This document shows positions 18,801 to 25,902 of a stretch of DNA of 64,000 bases, one piece after another. Source of the stretch: an uncultured Anaerolineae bacterium (lineage in GTDB: Bacteria; Chloroflexota; Anaerolineae; Promineifilales; Promineifilaceae); assembly GCA_905479495.1 (NCBI GenBank), contig CAJQMR010000006.1, positions 62,001-126,000 on the forward strand. The letters are read 5' to 3'. The notes below the pieces were generated by a model. It did not search any database and was not told where the DNA came from. It saw only the letters and a program-made list of their open reading frames with translations. Within the stretch, counting starts at the first letter, position 1, and each line of letters begins with the position of its first letter. The position numbers and the translations under genes are program-made.

Positions 18801-19005
18801 GGCCCAGACTGATGGAGAACCGGCCAACTGGAGCCGTCCCACCACCGGTTGGGTTCCAGGCGAATACATTCTTGACGACCACACGCTTACGCTGCCGCCA
18901 GATTTGCCTGCTGGCGCCAGTCTGCGTGTCGGCCTCTACAATCCAGTTACCAACCAGCGTCTCCAAACCGACTCTGGCGACTTTGTTACACTCTCCTTAC
19001 CCTGA
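15829..19005 (+). CDS. Polytopic membrane protein, GT-C/YfhO-like, with extracytoplasmic beta domains and in-frame repeat insertions
   Basis: A 1058-aa protein. The N-terminal half has about ten or more transmembrane helices and the early acidic loop HDGHLHYHR, as in GT-C glycosyltransferase-like 6-pyruvoyl-tetrahydropterin synthase-related membrane proteins that use lipid-linked sugars. A helix near residues 585-615 and another near 625-645 are followed by extracytoplasmic beta-sandwich domains. Three stretches are translated intergenic-type repeats: 16780-16855, 17650-17738 and 18683-18715, giving peptides such as SPISNLQSP; a possible fourth is at 17040-17080. All lie in loops and keep the frame. 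Sugar donor and acceptor are unknown. The start ATG follows the repeat at 15721 with no strong ribosome site. Confidence 0.85.
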   Translation: MSTFRQRVTNWWPFLLLTAWGFPLITPLLSWTAVPCTHDGHLHYHRVAAMRYAWENGLFFTRWLPDLAFGYGYPFFVYREPLPLYAVLGPHLLGLPLPAATNLFYIITILACGWFMFLWVRDVLGSWAGLVAGVAYMAAPYVLVDALIRGNSPESAALPLFPLLLWAGRRWLLEGKARWFGTAVFGLILLAFSHNISMLIFTATLGVYLLALAWLHHLNWRIWLARLVLLFGLSLGTTIFYTGGALLELNSVTLEQSTTTRNNDFRFNFTSPAEILAPVPPEDPLLLNPPLPFRLGWVPLGLAVLGVVIASFTAFRKKEIGDRRSEITSRAQSPISNLQSPKVVRWHVTLMVFATAVFLFMSLPASRFIWEGLPLIDFVQFPWRFVGRAALPVAFLAGVPFALFQRKGAKMQKGQRWGIGLIGLAVGVLVLEAIPTVYPNICGEEAFPTINKVHSYERNTGLVGVDPEGSYFPRTVEERPSGSPLEADYLANETPQRLDTAVFPPGTTVESIAYDNLRVTAQINSPEPFTARYLSFDFPGWVALVDGTAVPISPEDPSGLITFPVPAGSHTISVQWQSTPTRTILLGLSLISLAEVFVVGLVLAKSGSSVIGKRLSVTDHRPRITDYRLLLTVALLLIAGKLILDRVESPLRRVAGPDVVNTAVLQAAELRLEGYNLSRTAVPSGGLFDIDLAWTATDPPQAQYQSNIWLEGPDGLTWSDLDTHRPRLYEDMPDTRFWQPGQWAWDSREVAALRGTPPGQYDIVLTLFDLATLQPVTLLDENGAVLGPTAVLGQISITQPETSRTVSENFSLIAGMPLLEYRQDRAAAVPGDVVLLTFFWERPSVLPTSETFRLQLLNEDDEAAFVWERPFSLPSYPPANWPPQTTIRGQHLLRLPAGLDSGSYRFVADELVLGEIDITAPERMFEAVEMDTAVSTTFSQDNQPLITLVGLTQSPVSNLQSPLTLLWRAEAEMPTSYRVFIHLVDANGQILAQTDGEPANWSRPTTGWVPGEYILDDHTLTLPPDLPAGASLRVGLYNPVTNQRLQTDSGDFVTLSLP
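16780..16855. repeat. GGAGATTGGAGA-family inverted repeat in frame inside a gene
   Basis: GGAGATTGGAGATCGGAGA and its complement CCAATCTCTAATCTCC lie in a loop between predicted transmembrane helices of the GT-C-like protein and are translated without a stop. Confidence 0.8.
17650..17738. repeat. GGTTATCGGTAAACGG-family inverted repeat in frame inside a gene
   Basis: CGGTTATCGGTAAACGG is followed by ACGGATTACCGATTACCG. It encodes VIGKRLSVTDHRPRITDYR in a loop before a hydrophobic helix of the GT-C-like protein. Confidence 0.75.
18683..18715. repeat. Half copy of the GGAGATTGGAGA repeat in frame
   Basis: CCAATCTCCAGTCTCCAATC-type phrases encode SPVSNLQSP in the C-terminal beta domain of the GT-C-like protein. 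Confidence 0.7.
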
Positions 19006-19118
19006 CCTGTATTGTAAACCCATCGAAACGGTCTATACTCAACTTATCAATGTCCGAGCGTAAACAGGAAATTGAACCGTACCCAGTCCCCACACATTTT
19101 CGAAGGAGAAAAGTTGAA

Positions 19119-19919
19119 ATGACAAAAAAATCTGCTTCTTCCGCAGCCAGCAATGAGAAATTTGCAAAATTGAAGCGTTTCAACCTGATTATGGGCTTCC
19201 TGCATCTCATCCAGGGGGTTTTCATGATTGTCGTCAGCAATGACACCACCTACCCGATTTTTACCAACTACTTGAAGTTTAATATCGAGACGTTTTCTCT
19301 CACGCCCGACCCCCAGCCTTTCTATGATCTTCGTTTTGGCCCGGCCGTGGCGGCTTTCTTGCTTATTTCGGCCGTGGCCCACTTTTATCTCGGGACCATT
19401 GGTTATAAAAGCTATGTGGAAAATTTAAAGAAAGGCATGAACCCCATCCGCTTTTATGAATATGCGCTAAGTTCATCATTGATGATCGTGCTCATTGGGA
19501 TGCTGATTGGGCTTTGGGATCTGGGCGCAATCATCCTGATTTTTGCCCTCAATGCCACAATGAATCTGTTTGGGATTATGATGGAGCTACACAACCAGCA
19601 AACCCAAAAGACAAACTGGACAGCGTTCATTTATGGCTGTGTTGCCGGAGTTGTTCCCTGGATTGTGATCATGCTGTACTTTGTTGGTGCGGTAAACTCC
19701 GGTGATGCTGATACCAAGCCCCCTGCATTTGTTTACGCCATTGTTCCCATACTGTTTGTATTCTTCAACATTTTTGCTATCAATATGGTATTGCAATACA
19801 AGAAAGTGGGGCGCTGGGCAGATTATCTGTTTGGCGAGCGGGTCTACATCATTTTGAGCTTGTCGGCCAAAAGCGTTCTCTGCTGGCTGATTTGGACGGG
19901 CACGCTGGCACCTGTGTAA
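19119..19919 (+). CDS. Heliorhodopsin
   Basis: A 266-aa seven-helix retinal protein. The ATG at 19119 has AAGGAGAA 8 bases upstream; an ATG at 19050 would add a charged tail and is less likely. It matches heliorhodopsins throughout: RFYEYALSSSLMIVLIG in helix 3 with the counterion Glu114, NATMNLFG, CVAGVVPWI, and helix 7 GERVYIILSLSAKSVLCW with the Schiff-base Lys251. The polar histidines of the family (H23 and H80 in HeR 48C12) correspond to His29 and His88. Heliorhodopsins sit inverted in the membrane (N-terminus inside) and have slow photocycles; a sensory or regulatory role is assumed. No carotenoid-cleavage or retinal-synthesis gene is in the window. The nearest neighbour is a convergent 86-aa gene. 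Confidence 0.95.
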   Translation: MTKKSASSAASNEKFAKLKRFNLIMGFLHLIQGVFMIVVSNDTTYPIFTNYLKFNIETFSLTPDPQPFYDLRFGPAVAAFLLISAVAHFYLGTIGYKSYVENLKKGMNPIRFYEYALSSSLMIVLIGMLIGLWDLGAIILIFALNATMNLFGIMMELHNQQTQKTNWTAFIYGCVAGVVPWIVIMLYFVGAVNSGDADTKPPAFVYAIVPILFVFFNIFAINMVLQYKKVGRWADYLFGERVYIILSLSAKSVLCWLIWTGTLAPV

Positions 19920-19951
19920 CTGGCTTCAAAAGAGAAAATGGGGTTTTGGTT

Positions 19952-20006
19952 TTTCCCCGGAAACTTATCTTGCGATTGTTTGCTTGATCGAAAGGTTCCG
20001 GGGAAA
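19952..20006. terminator. Hairpin between convergent genes
   Basis: TTTCCCCGGAA (19952-19962) pairs perfectly with TTCCGGGGAAA (19996-20006), with T- and A-rich flanks on either side. It probably terminates the heliorhodopsin and the convergent small gene. Confidence 0.6.
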
Positions 20007-20015
20007 TTTGCAGAA

Positions 20016-20276
20016 TTAGCCTTGCAAAATAAAGGTCCATTCCTCTAAATCATTATCTTCGGCACGTTCTGTATAGCGGATTTGGAAGTTGAATTTCTCA
20101 ATAAGGCCGAGCATATCAATGAGGGCACGACGGGAAGCTTTTGCGGGATGGTGCTCCAGCGCTTGAATAGCTGCGCGAACATCATCTTTAATGGGGCTTT
20201 CCCCAAGTACTTCAATGGTAAATGAATTGCCGCTGCTGCCTTTACGGGCATTACTGCGCAACATGATTGTTTGCAT
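20016..20276 (-). CDS. Small hypothetical protein, 86 aa
   Basis: An unrecognised 86-aa soluble protein with a good ribosome site (AAGGAGAG, 7 bases before the ATG). It has an N-terminal basic stretch (MLRSNARKGSSG), a middle that may be helical (KDDVRAAIQALEHHPAKASRRALIDMLGLIEKF is the region 29-61) and an acidic end. It is convergent to the heliorhodopsin, and its upstream region shares the 20387-20420 palindrome with the hdr/mvh side. No function can be proposed. Confidence 0.75.
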   Translation of the reverse strand: MQTIMLRSNARKGSSGNSFTIEVLGESPIKDDVRAAIQALEHHPAKASRRALIDMLGLIEKFNFQIRYTERAEDNDLEEWTFILQG

Positions 20277-20386
20277 AAAACTCTCCTTTGCTGATCGGTT
20301 TGTATAGAAGTGGGAAGCAGTTTAAATGGTTTTGGCAAGGATTTCAACCCTGGCAGAAGCATCTCGTACCTTGGCTTACCCTGTAA

Positions 20387-20420
20387 TGACAACTATCACA
20401 ATCGATTGTGATTTTTGTCA
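20387..20420. promoter_or_regulatory. 34-bp near-perfect palindrome (probable operator)
   Basis: The core ATCACAATCGATTGTGAT (20395-20412) is a perfect palindrome, and the outer TGACAA/TTGTCA arms extend it to 34 bp with two mismatched pairs. It lies between the divergent 86-aa gene and the hdr/mvh operon. The TCACAA...TTGTGA half-sites look like a Crp/Fnr-family target. It is a candidate site controlling hydrogenase transcription. Confidence 0.6.
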
Positions 20421-20517
20421 CTAATGGCCTGCGCCCCCTGATTGTAGAATATGCTAGAGTCAATTTCTGTATCGTTATCATTGCACCTAAACATTGTTGA
20501 CAATCGAAATAATTAAG

Positions 20518-20680
20518 GTAGCAAACCGTGAAGAAGGACGCAGGTTATTTGCCTATTAACACGAAGGATTCCGTGGGAATCCAGCGTGTTCTTCAACTGC
20601 CTATCGCCTTGATAGCTGACCGCGCGGTTTACTAAAATGACAACAGCCTTCGCTCGCCCGAGTGAAGGCTGTTTATATTT
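20518..20680 (+). ncRNA. Candidate structured RNA followed by an intrinsic terminator
   Basis: There is no ORF, but strong secondary structure. An outer stem pairs AGCAAACCGTG (20520-20530) with CGCGGTTTACT (20623-20633) with one C-A mismatch and wobble. A middle arm pairs AACACG with CGTGTT and is topped by the hairpin GGATTCC/GGAATCC. A small hairpin CTATCGCCTTGATAG follows. Next is a terminator hairpin (20643-20672). A TTGACA lies upstream at 20498-20503, without a clear -10. The closed stem, bulge and terminal arm recall 6S-like RNAs, but the 117-base core is short. It could also be a leader of the hdr/mvh operon. Confidence 0.4.
20643..20680 (+). terminator. Rho-independent terminator
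   Basis: ACAGCCTTC pairs with GAAGGCTGT (9 bp), with an inner CTCG/CGAG stem, and is followed by TTATATTTT. It lies 100 bases before hdrC, so it ends the candidate RNA or attenuates the operon. Confidence 0.7.
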
Positions 20681-20777
20681 TGGGCGAATAAACTATTTGC
20701 CCATCGTTTCGTCTATCGATAGCAGTTTTTGTTTCAGGTTTCGTGGTATTTGAGACCTGAGGAGAAGGAGGTGTCCT

Positions 20778-21365
20778 TTGACTATGCTTGCTGAATCGGT
20801 ACAGACGACTGCGCCCGCAGCCACGTATATGGAGCGTGTTATGGCAGCCACACCGGGCGACTCGCGGCTGCAAATGTGTATCCAGTGTGGCACATGTGGC
20901 GGCTCCTGCCCTTCTGGTGCAGATATGGACCACTCCCCACGCCAACTTTTTGCCATGATTCGTGCTGATATGGAACCTGAGGTGCTGGCCAGCAACACAC
21001 CCTGGTATTGTGTTTCCTGTTATTTTTGTATGGTGCGCTGCCCCCAGGAGATTCATATCCCTGACATCATGTACGCATTAAAGGGGATGGCGATTAAGGC
21101 CAACTTATATGAAGAGCATGTCGCATCAGACTTGGCAGATAGTTTTGTGGGGTATGTGGAGCATTACGGCCGTTCCTTTGAATTTGGTTTAGCCACGCGT
21201 CATTACCTACGCCACCAGCCGTTGCAGCTGCTAGGCAAGGCGCAGATGGGTTTGGGAATGCTGTCAAAAGATCGGCTCGAACTGATCCCGACGAAAATTG
21301 ACAATATTGAGCAACTCCAGGCCATCTTGGAGCGGGCCAAAGAGATTGAGGAGGTAGGGCAATGA
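20778..21365 (+). CDS. hdrC: Heterodisulfide reductase subunit C-like protein
   Basis: A 195-aa iron-sulfur protein with two [4Fe-4S] motifs, CIQCGTCGGSCP and CVSCYFCMVRCP, as in HdrC, which passes electrons between HdrA and HdrB. The TTG at 20778 is favoured because AAGGAGGTG ends 5 bases upstream; an ATG at 20784 is the alternative. It is the first gene of an operon of eight. Its stop overlaps the ATG of hdrB by 4 bases (ATGA), implying translational coupling. The window shows nothing of methanogenesis, so the natural disulfide or other acceptor is unknown. Confidence 0.93.
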   Translation: MTMLAESVQTTAPAATYMERVMAATPGDSRLQMCIQCGTCGGSCPSGADMDHSPRQLFAMIRADMEPEVLASNTPWYCVSCYFCMVRCPQEIHIPDIMYALKGMAIKANLYEEHVASDLADSFVGYVEHYGRSFEFGLATRHYLRHQPLQLLGKAQMGLGMLSKDRLELIPTKIDNIEQLQAILERAKEIEEVGQ

Positions 21366-22363
21366 GCAAGTATCTATTTTATCCCGGCTGCTCCATGACC
21401 CGCAGTGCACGGCCGTATCTGGATTCCCTCAATGCCATTCGTGAAGACATCGACATGGTGTTGGAAGAAGTAAAGGATTGGAATTGTTGTGGAGCAACGG
21501 AGTATGCGTCTGTTCACCGCATTCCGGCGCATGCCCTGGTTGGCCGTAACCTGGCGCTGGCGCAAAAGCAGGTGAACGGGACGGATACAGTTGTGGCCGG
21601 TTGCTCTGCCTGCTATCTCAATCTGGCCAAAACAGATTACTATATGCGCCAGGATGCCAGCCTGAACACCCAGGTTAATGATGCCCTGGCCGCAGGCGGT
21701 CTGCATTATGACCCAGGTTCGGTGCAGGTGCGCCACCTGTTGGATATCGTGGTGCATGATGTGGGGCTGGAAGCCATTAAACGGAAGGTTGTCAAGCCAT
21801 TGAAGGGCTTGCGCGTAGCCCCCTACTACGGCTGCATGGTCAATCGCCCCGACTTTAATCATCGCTTTCAAAACGAGGAATATCCATTGTCGCTGGATCG
21901 GGTGCTGAAGGCTTTGGGGGCGGAAGTGATCAACTTCCCCCTGAAGACCCACTGCTGCGGCGGCCATATGACGCAAATCAGCCCCCCAGTCGCTTACGAA
22001 ATCATTCGTCGCCTGATTGATGCGGCTTCGCAGTACAAAGCAGATATGCTGGTAACGATTTGCCCCATGTGCCAGCTGAATCTAGATGCTTACCAGGGCG
22101 ACATGAATAAGCATTTCCACACGACTTACCATATGCCGGTAGTTTACTTTACGCAGCTAATGGGGCTGGCTTTTGGCTACGAGGCGGCTGAATTGGGACT
22201 GGGCAAGGAATTTGTGGATACGCGGGCGGCCTTGGCCAAGATTGGCGTGGAGGTGCCGGAAGAAGAGGTGAAAAAGAAACGGCCGTCTCGCCGCCGCAAA
22301 GATGACCCCAGTTTACCTATGCCGATCATGCCGGAAATCAAGATTGAGGAGGGTGAATCATGA
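21362..22363 (+). CDS. hdrB: Heterodisulfide reductase subunit B-like protein
   Basis: A 333-aa protein with the two CCG domains that hold the non-cubane [4Fe-4S] clusters at the disulfide-reducing site: NCCGATEY with the preceding GCSMT and following GCSACY, and the second set GCMVN, HCCGGHM and CPMC. HdrB is the catalytic subunit for heterodisulfide reduction in methanogens. The C-terminal 60 residues (rich in Glu and Lys, KKKRPSRRRKDD) extend beyond the usual family end. It overlaps the starts and stops of both neighbours by 4 bases. Confidence 0.93.
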   Translation: MSKYLFYPGCSMTRSARPYLDSLNAIREDIDMVLEEVKDWNCCGATEYASVHRIPAHALVGRNLALAQKQVNGTDTVVAGCSACYLNLAKTDYYMRQDASLNTQVNDALAAGGLHYDPGSVQVRHLLDIVVHDVGLEAIKRKVVKPLKGLRVAPYYGCMVNRPDFNHRFQNEEYPLSLDRVLKALGAEVINFPLKTHCCGGHMTQISPPVAYEIIRRLIDAASQYKADMLVTICPMCQLNLDAYQGDMNKHFHTTYHMPVVYFTQLMGLAFGYEAAELGLGKEFVDTRAALAKIGVEVPEEEVKKKRPSRRRKDDPSLPMPIMPEIKIEEGES

Positions 22364-24414
22364 GCGAAAACAAGACCCCTCAAGAAGGAAAAGAGCGCAT
22401 TGGTGTTTATGTTTGCCACTGCGGTTCGAATATCTCGGCCACGGTTGATGTAGAAGATGTGGCCGTTTGGTCCAAAGAAGCTTTGGGTGATGACGGCGTT
22501 GTTGTTTCACGCGACTACAAGTTTATGTGCTCCAGCCTGGGGCAAGAAATGATCGAGCGGGACATCCAGGAAGAAGGGTTAACACGGGTGGTTGTGGCCG
22601 CCTGTTCGCCCCATCTCCATGAGCAAACATTCCGTGGGGCCTGCCACCGGGCTGGCCTGAACAGCTATCTCTGCGAACTGGTCTCTATCCGTGAGCAGGT
22701 GTCGTGGGTGCATACGGACAAGGTGGCCGCCACGGCCAAAGCCAAGGCAGTTGTGGCCGGTGGCGTGGAGCGCGTGATTGAAAACGAACCGCTGGAGCCG
22801 CTGCATGTGCCCATCGATGCCCGTACGCTGGTGGTTGGCGGGGGCATTGCCGGTATTCAAGCGGCTCTGGAAATTGCCGATGCTGGGAACAAGGTTTACC
22901 TGGTGGAGCGGGAGCCGTCGATTGGCGGCCATATGGCCCAGTTCGACAAAACGTTCCCCACGTTGGATTGCGCGGCCTGTATTCTCACGCCCAAGATGGT
23001 TTCGGCTGGATCGCATCCCAATATTGACCTGCTCACCTGGAGTGACGTGGAGCGGGTTGAAGGATCTGTGGGCAACTTTACGGTGACCATCAGGCAGAAG
23101 CCGCGCTACATTGATACTGAGCTGTGTACGGGCTGCGGCATTTGTTGGGAGAAGTGCCCCAAGAAGGTGATCGATACGAATTTTGAGGCAGGTGTGGGTT
23201 TTAGAACGGCCGTTTACACCCCGTTTGCCCAAGCTGTTCCCAAATATCCGGTAATCGATCCAGAATCCTGTACCTATTTCCAAAACGGTAAGTGTCGCGC
23301 TTGTGAAAAGTTCTGCCCTACTGAAGCCATTGCTTTTGATCAAGAAGAAACGTATCTGACGGTGACGGTGGGCAATATTATTTTGGCGACTGGTTTTGAT
23401 ACCTTTGATGCGCGACGTATACCGCAGTATGGCTACGGCCGTCTCGCCAACGTCTTTACGAGCATCGAATTTGAGCGCATGTGTAACGCCTCTGGCCCTA
23501 CCAACGGGGCGATTGTGCTGCGCGACGGCGTGACCGAACCCAAAACGGTAGCCATTGTTCACTGCGTGGGCAGCCGCGACCGTAACTTTAACAATTACTG
23601 CTCGGTCATCTGCTGCATGTCCAGCCTTAAGTTTGCCCATCTGGTTAAAGAACGCACGGGGGCCGTTGTCTACAACTTCTACCTGGACATGCGCACCGCT
23701 TACAAAGATTACGATGAGTTTTACCAGCGACTGCTGGAAGAAGGCACGCTCTTTGTACGCGGACGCGTGGCGGAAGTGACCGATGCCGCCCGTATGCCTG
23801 GCGAGGAAGGCAAGCTCATCATTCAGGCAGAAGATACTCTCGTTGGCAGGCAGCGGCGCGTTCCGGTGGATATGGTGATTTTGTCCGTCGGTTTGGAGCC
23901 GCGTAAGGATTCAGATGAAGTGGGCAAAAAGTTTGGCATCGCTTGCAGCAGCAATGGCTGGTTCATTGAAAAGCATCCCAAGCTGGACCCCGTAGCGACC
24001 ATGACGGAGGGCATCTTTATTGCTGGGGCTGCCCAAGGGCCGAAGGATATTCCTTCCAGCGTGGCCCAAGGTTCGGCGGCAGCGGCTCGTGTGCTGAGCC
24101 GCATCAGCGCCGGGGAGATTGAACTGGAGCCAATCCGGGCTACTGTGGACCAAGACAAGTGCTCCGGCTGCCGCATCTGCAATGACCTCTGCCCATTCAA
24201 TGCCATTGTCTTCCACGAAGACAGGATGGTGTCTGAGATTAACCATGCACTGTGTCAGGGCTGCGGAACCTGTGTGGCGGCCTGTCCGGCCGCGGCAATT
24301 AGCGGCACGGGCTTTAGCAATGAGCAAGTAATGGCCCAGATTGATGGCTTGCTGGCTTATAGTCTGTTTGGGAACGGCCGTCTACTAGAAATGGCCGAAG
24401 CGAGTGAGAGGTAG
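22360..24414 (+). CDS. hdrA: Heterodisulfide reductase subunit A-like flavoprotein (electron-bifurcating)
   Basis: A 684-aa flavin and iron-sulfur protein. It opens with VYVCHCGSNI, the HdrA N-terminal cluster region. A Rossmann FAD motif GGGIAGIQAALEIA lies near 160-175 and the HdrA signature LDCAACILTPKM follows. Ferredoxin-type motifs are CTGCGICWEKCP, CTYF...CRACEKFCP, and two C-terminal ones, CSGCRICNDLCP and CQGCGTCVAACP. In the known complex HdrA splits electron pairs from the hydrogenase between ferredoxin and the disulfide site. The order hdrCBA followed by mvhDGA supports one complex. Confidence 0.94.
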   Translation: MSENKTPQEGKERIGVYVCHCGSNISATVDVEDVAVWSKEALGDDGVVVSRDYKFMCSSLGQEMIERDIQEEGLTRVVVAACSPHLHEQTFRGACHRAGLNSYLCELVSIREQVSWVHTDKVAATAKAKAVVAGGVERVIENEPLEPLHVPIDARTLVVGGGIAGIQAALEIADAGNKVYLVEREPSIGGHMAQFDKTFPTLDCAACILTPKMVSAGSHPNIDLLTWSDVERVEGSVGNFTVTIRQKPRYIDTELCTGCGICWEKCPKKVIDTNFEAGVGFRTAVYTPFAQAVPKYPVIDPESCTYFQNGKCRACEKFCPTEAIAFDQEETYLTVTVGNIILATGFDTFDARRIPQYGYGRLANVFTSIEFERMCNASGPTNGAIVLRDGVTEPKTVAIVHCVGSRDRNFNNYCSVICCMSSLKFAHLVKERTGAVVYNFYLDMRTAYKDYDEFYQRLLEEGTLFVRGRVAEVTDAARMPGEEGKLIIQAEDTLVGRQRRVPVDMVILSVGLEPRKDSDEVGKKFGIACSSNGWFIEKHPKLDPVATMTEGIFIAGAAQGPKDIPSSVAQGSAAAARVLSRISAGEIELEPIRATVDQDKCSGCRICNDLCPFNAIVFHEDRMVSEINHALCQGCGTCVAACPAAAISGTGFSNEQVMAQIDGLLAYSLFGNGRLLEMAEASER

Positions 24415-24420
24415 AAGATT

Positions 24421-24894
24421 ATGACAGAACAATTTGAACCTACCATCATCGGCTTCACCTGTAACTGGTGCAGCTACCGGGCGGCCGATTTAGCAGGCAC
24501 GGCCCGCGTGAAGTATCCGCCCAATATTCGCCTCATCCGGCTCATGTGCTCTGGGCGTATTGATCCTACCTTTATTTTGAGGGCGCTGGCGCAGGGAGCC
24601 GATGCCGTCATGATTACCGGCTGCCATCCGGGTGAGTGCCACTATCTGGAGCAAAACTACAAGGCGCTGCGGCGGGTGAAGCTGTTGCAGCGCACCCTGG
24701 CGCAAATGGGCATTGAGCCGGAACGGGTGAAGCTGGTTTGGGCCAGCGCGGCGGAAGGTGTCAAACTGGCCCATGAAATTACGACCATTGTGGAAGAGGT
24801 GCGGGCGCTGGGACCGCTAAACTGGCCTGGCCGTTTGCAAAAGGCTAGCAGCAATGGTGTGCCCTTGCCTGTTTTAGAGGAGGTGCCAGCATGA
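24421..24894 (+). CDS. mvhD: Methyl-viologen-reducing hydrogenase delta subunit-like protein
   Basis: A 157-aa [2Fe-2S] protein that in the family links the hydrogenase MvhAG to HdrA. The family features are present: GFTCNWCSYRAADLAG, the RLMCSGRID segment and the GCHPGECHYLEQN motif. The gene follows hdrA by 6 bases and overlaps mvhG by 4, so its stoichiometric expression with both halves of the complex is likely. It has no signal peptide and should be cytoplasmic. Confidence 0.94.
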   Translation: MTEQFEPTIIGFTCNWCSYRAADLAGTARVKYPPNIRLIRLMCSGRIDPTFILRALAQGADAVMITGCHPGECHYLEQNYKALRRVKLLQRTLAQMGIEPERVKLVWASAAEGVKLAHEITTIVEEVRALGPLNWPGRLQKASSNGVPLPVLEEVPA

Positions 24895-25889
24895 GTGACA
24901 ATGGAACCAACAGCAAACCCAAATTTGCTATGTATTGGGCGGCTTCTTGCGGTGGCTGCGAAATTGCCGTGCTCAACATTGGCGAGAAGATTCTGGATGT
25001 TGATGCCAACTTTGATGTGGTGTTCTGGCCGGTGGCTATGGACGCCAAGGTCAAAGATGTAGAAGCGATGCCGGATAAATCCATCACGCTGACGCTGTTC
25101 AACGGTGGCATTCGCAATGAAGAGAACGCCCACATGGCCAAATTGCTGCGGCAGAAGTCGCAAATTCTGGTGGCGTTTGGCTCCTGTGCTTCGGAAGGAT
25201 GTATTCCGGGCATGGCCAACTTTTCCTCAACTGAACAGATATTCGCGGCGGCTTATGACACTGTCTCCACGGAAAATCCGGACGGCTTACGTCCGCAATA
25301 CAGCTACGAAATGCCTGAAGGCACCATCACCATTCCCACGTTTAACCCCGTGCTGAAAACGCTGGACCAAGTGGTGGATGTAGACTACTACATGCCGGGC
25401 TGCCCGCCGGAATCGCACCAGATTACGGCCGTAATCGAACTGGTCATCAAAGCCCTGCATGGCGAGGCAGAACTGCCGCCGCCAGGCAGCGTGATTGGGG
25501 CTGGGCACTCGACCGTTTGTGATGAATGCAAGCGCACGCGCAACGTGAAGAAGATCACGCATTTCAGGCGCATCCACGAGGTGGCGGAGATTGATCCCGA
25601 TTTGTGCCTGCTGGAACAGGGCATTTTGTGCAATGGGCCAGCTACGCGCAGCGGCTGTGGGGCACTTTGTCCTGGGGTGAACGCGGCCTGCGTGGGCTGT
25701 TACGGTCCGGCGGCAGATGTGGTGGATTTTGGGGCGCGGATGATGACGGCCGTTGCTTCCGTCATCGACAGCCGAGACCCTGACGAAATCGACAAAATCC
25801 TCGATGGCATCGTTGATCCGGCCGGGTCTTTTTACCGCTTTAGTTTGCCTCATTCGCTATTGCACGCGGCGAAAACGGCCGTTAGCTAA
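24891..25889 (+). CDS. mvhG: [NiFe] hydrogenase small subunit (group 3c/MvhG-like)
   Basis: A 332-aa subunit carrying iron-sulfur clusters from the active site of the hydrogenase outwards. The proximal cluster motifs are SCGGCE near residue 20, GSCASEGCIPG near 100 and YMPGCPPES near 165. A C-terminal region has further cysteines (VCDEC, ILCNGPATRSGCGALCPG, ACVGCYG). It lacks a Tat signal, so the enzyme is cytoplasmic. It overlaps mvhD and precedes the large subunit by 13 bases. Confidence 0.94.
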   Translation: MSDNGTNSKPKFAMYWAASCGGCEIAVLNIGEKILDVDANFDVVFWPVAMDAKVKDVEAMPDKSITLTLFNGGIRNEENAHMAKLLRQKSQILVAFGSCASEGCIPGMANFSSTEQIFAAAYDTVSTENPDGLRPQYSYEMPEGTITIPTFNPVLKTLDQVVDVDYYMPGCPPESHQITAVIELVIKALHGEAELPPPGSVIGAGHSTVCDECKRTRNVKKITHFRRIHEVAEIDPDLCLLEQGILCNGPATRSGCGALCPGVNAACVGCYGPAADVVDFGARMMTAVASVIDSRDPDEIDKILDGIVDPAGSFYRFSLPHSLLHAAKTAVS

Positions 25890-25902
25890 GAGGAGAATTC
25901 AC

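Noticed and set aside
22579..23640. 353-codon frame opposite hdrA
   Set aside because: Shadow of hdrA, which shows all flavin and iron-sulfur motifs on the plus strand.
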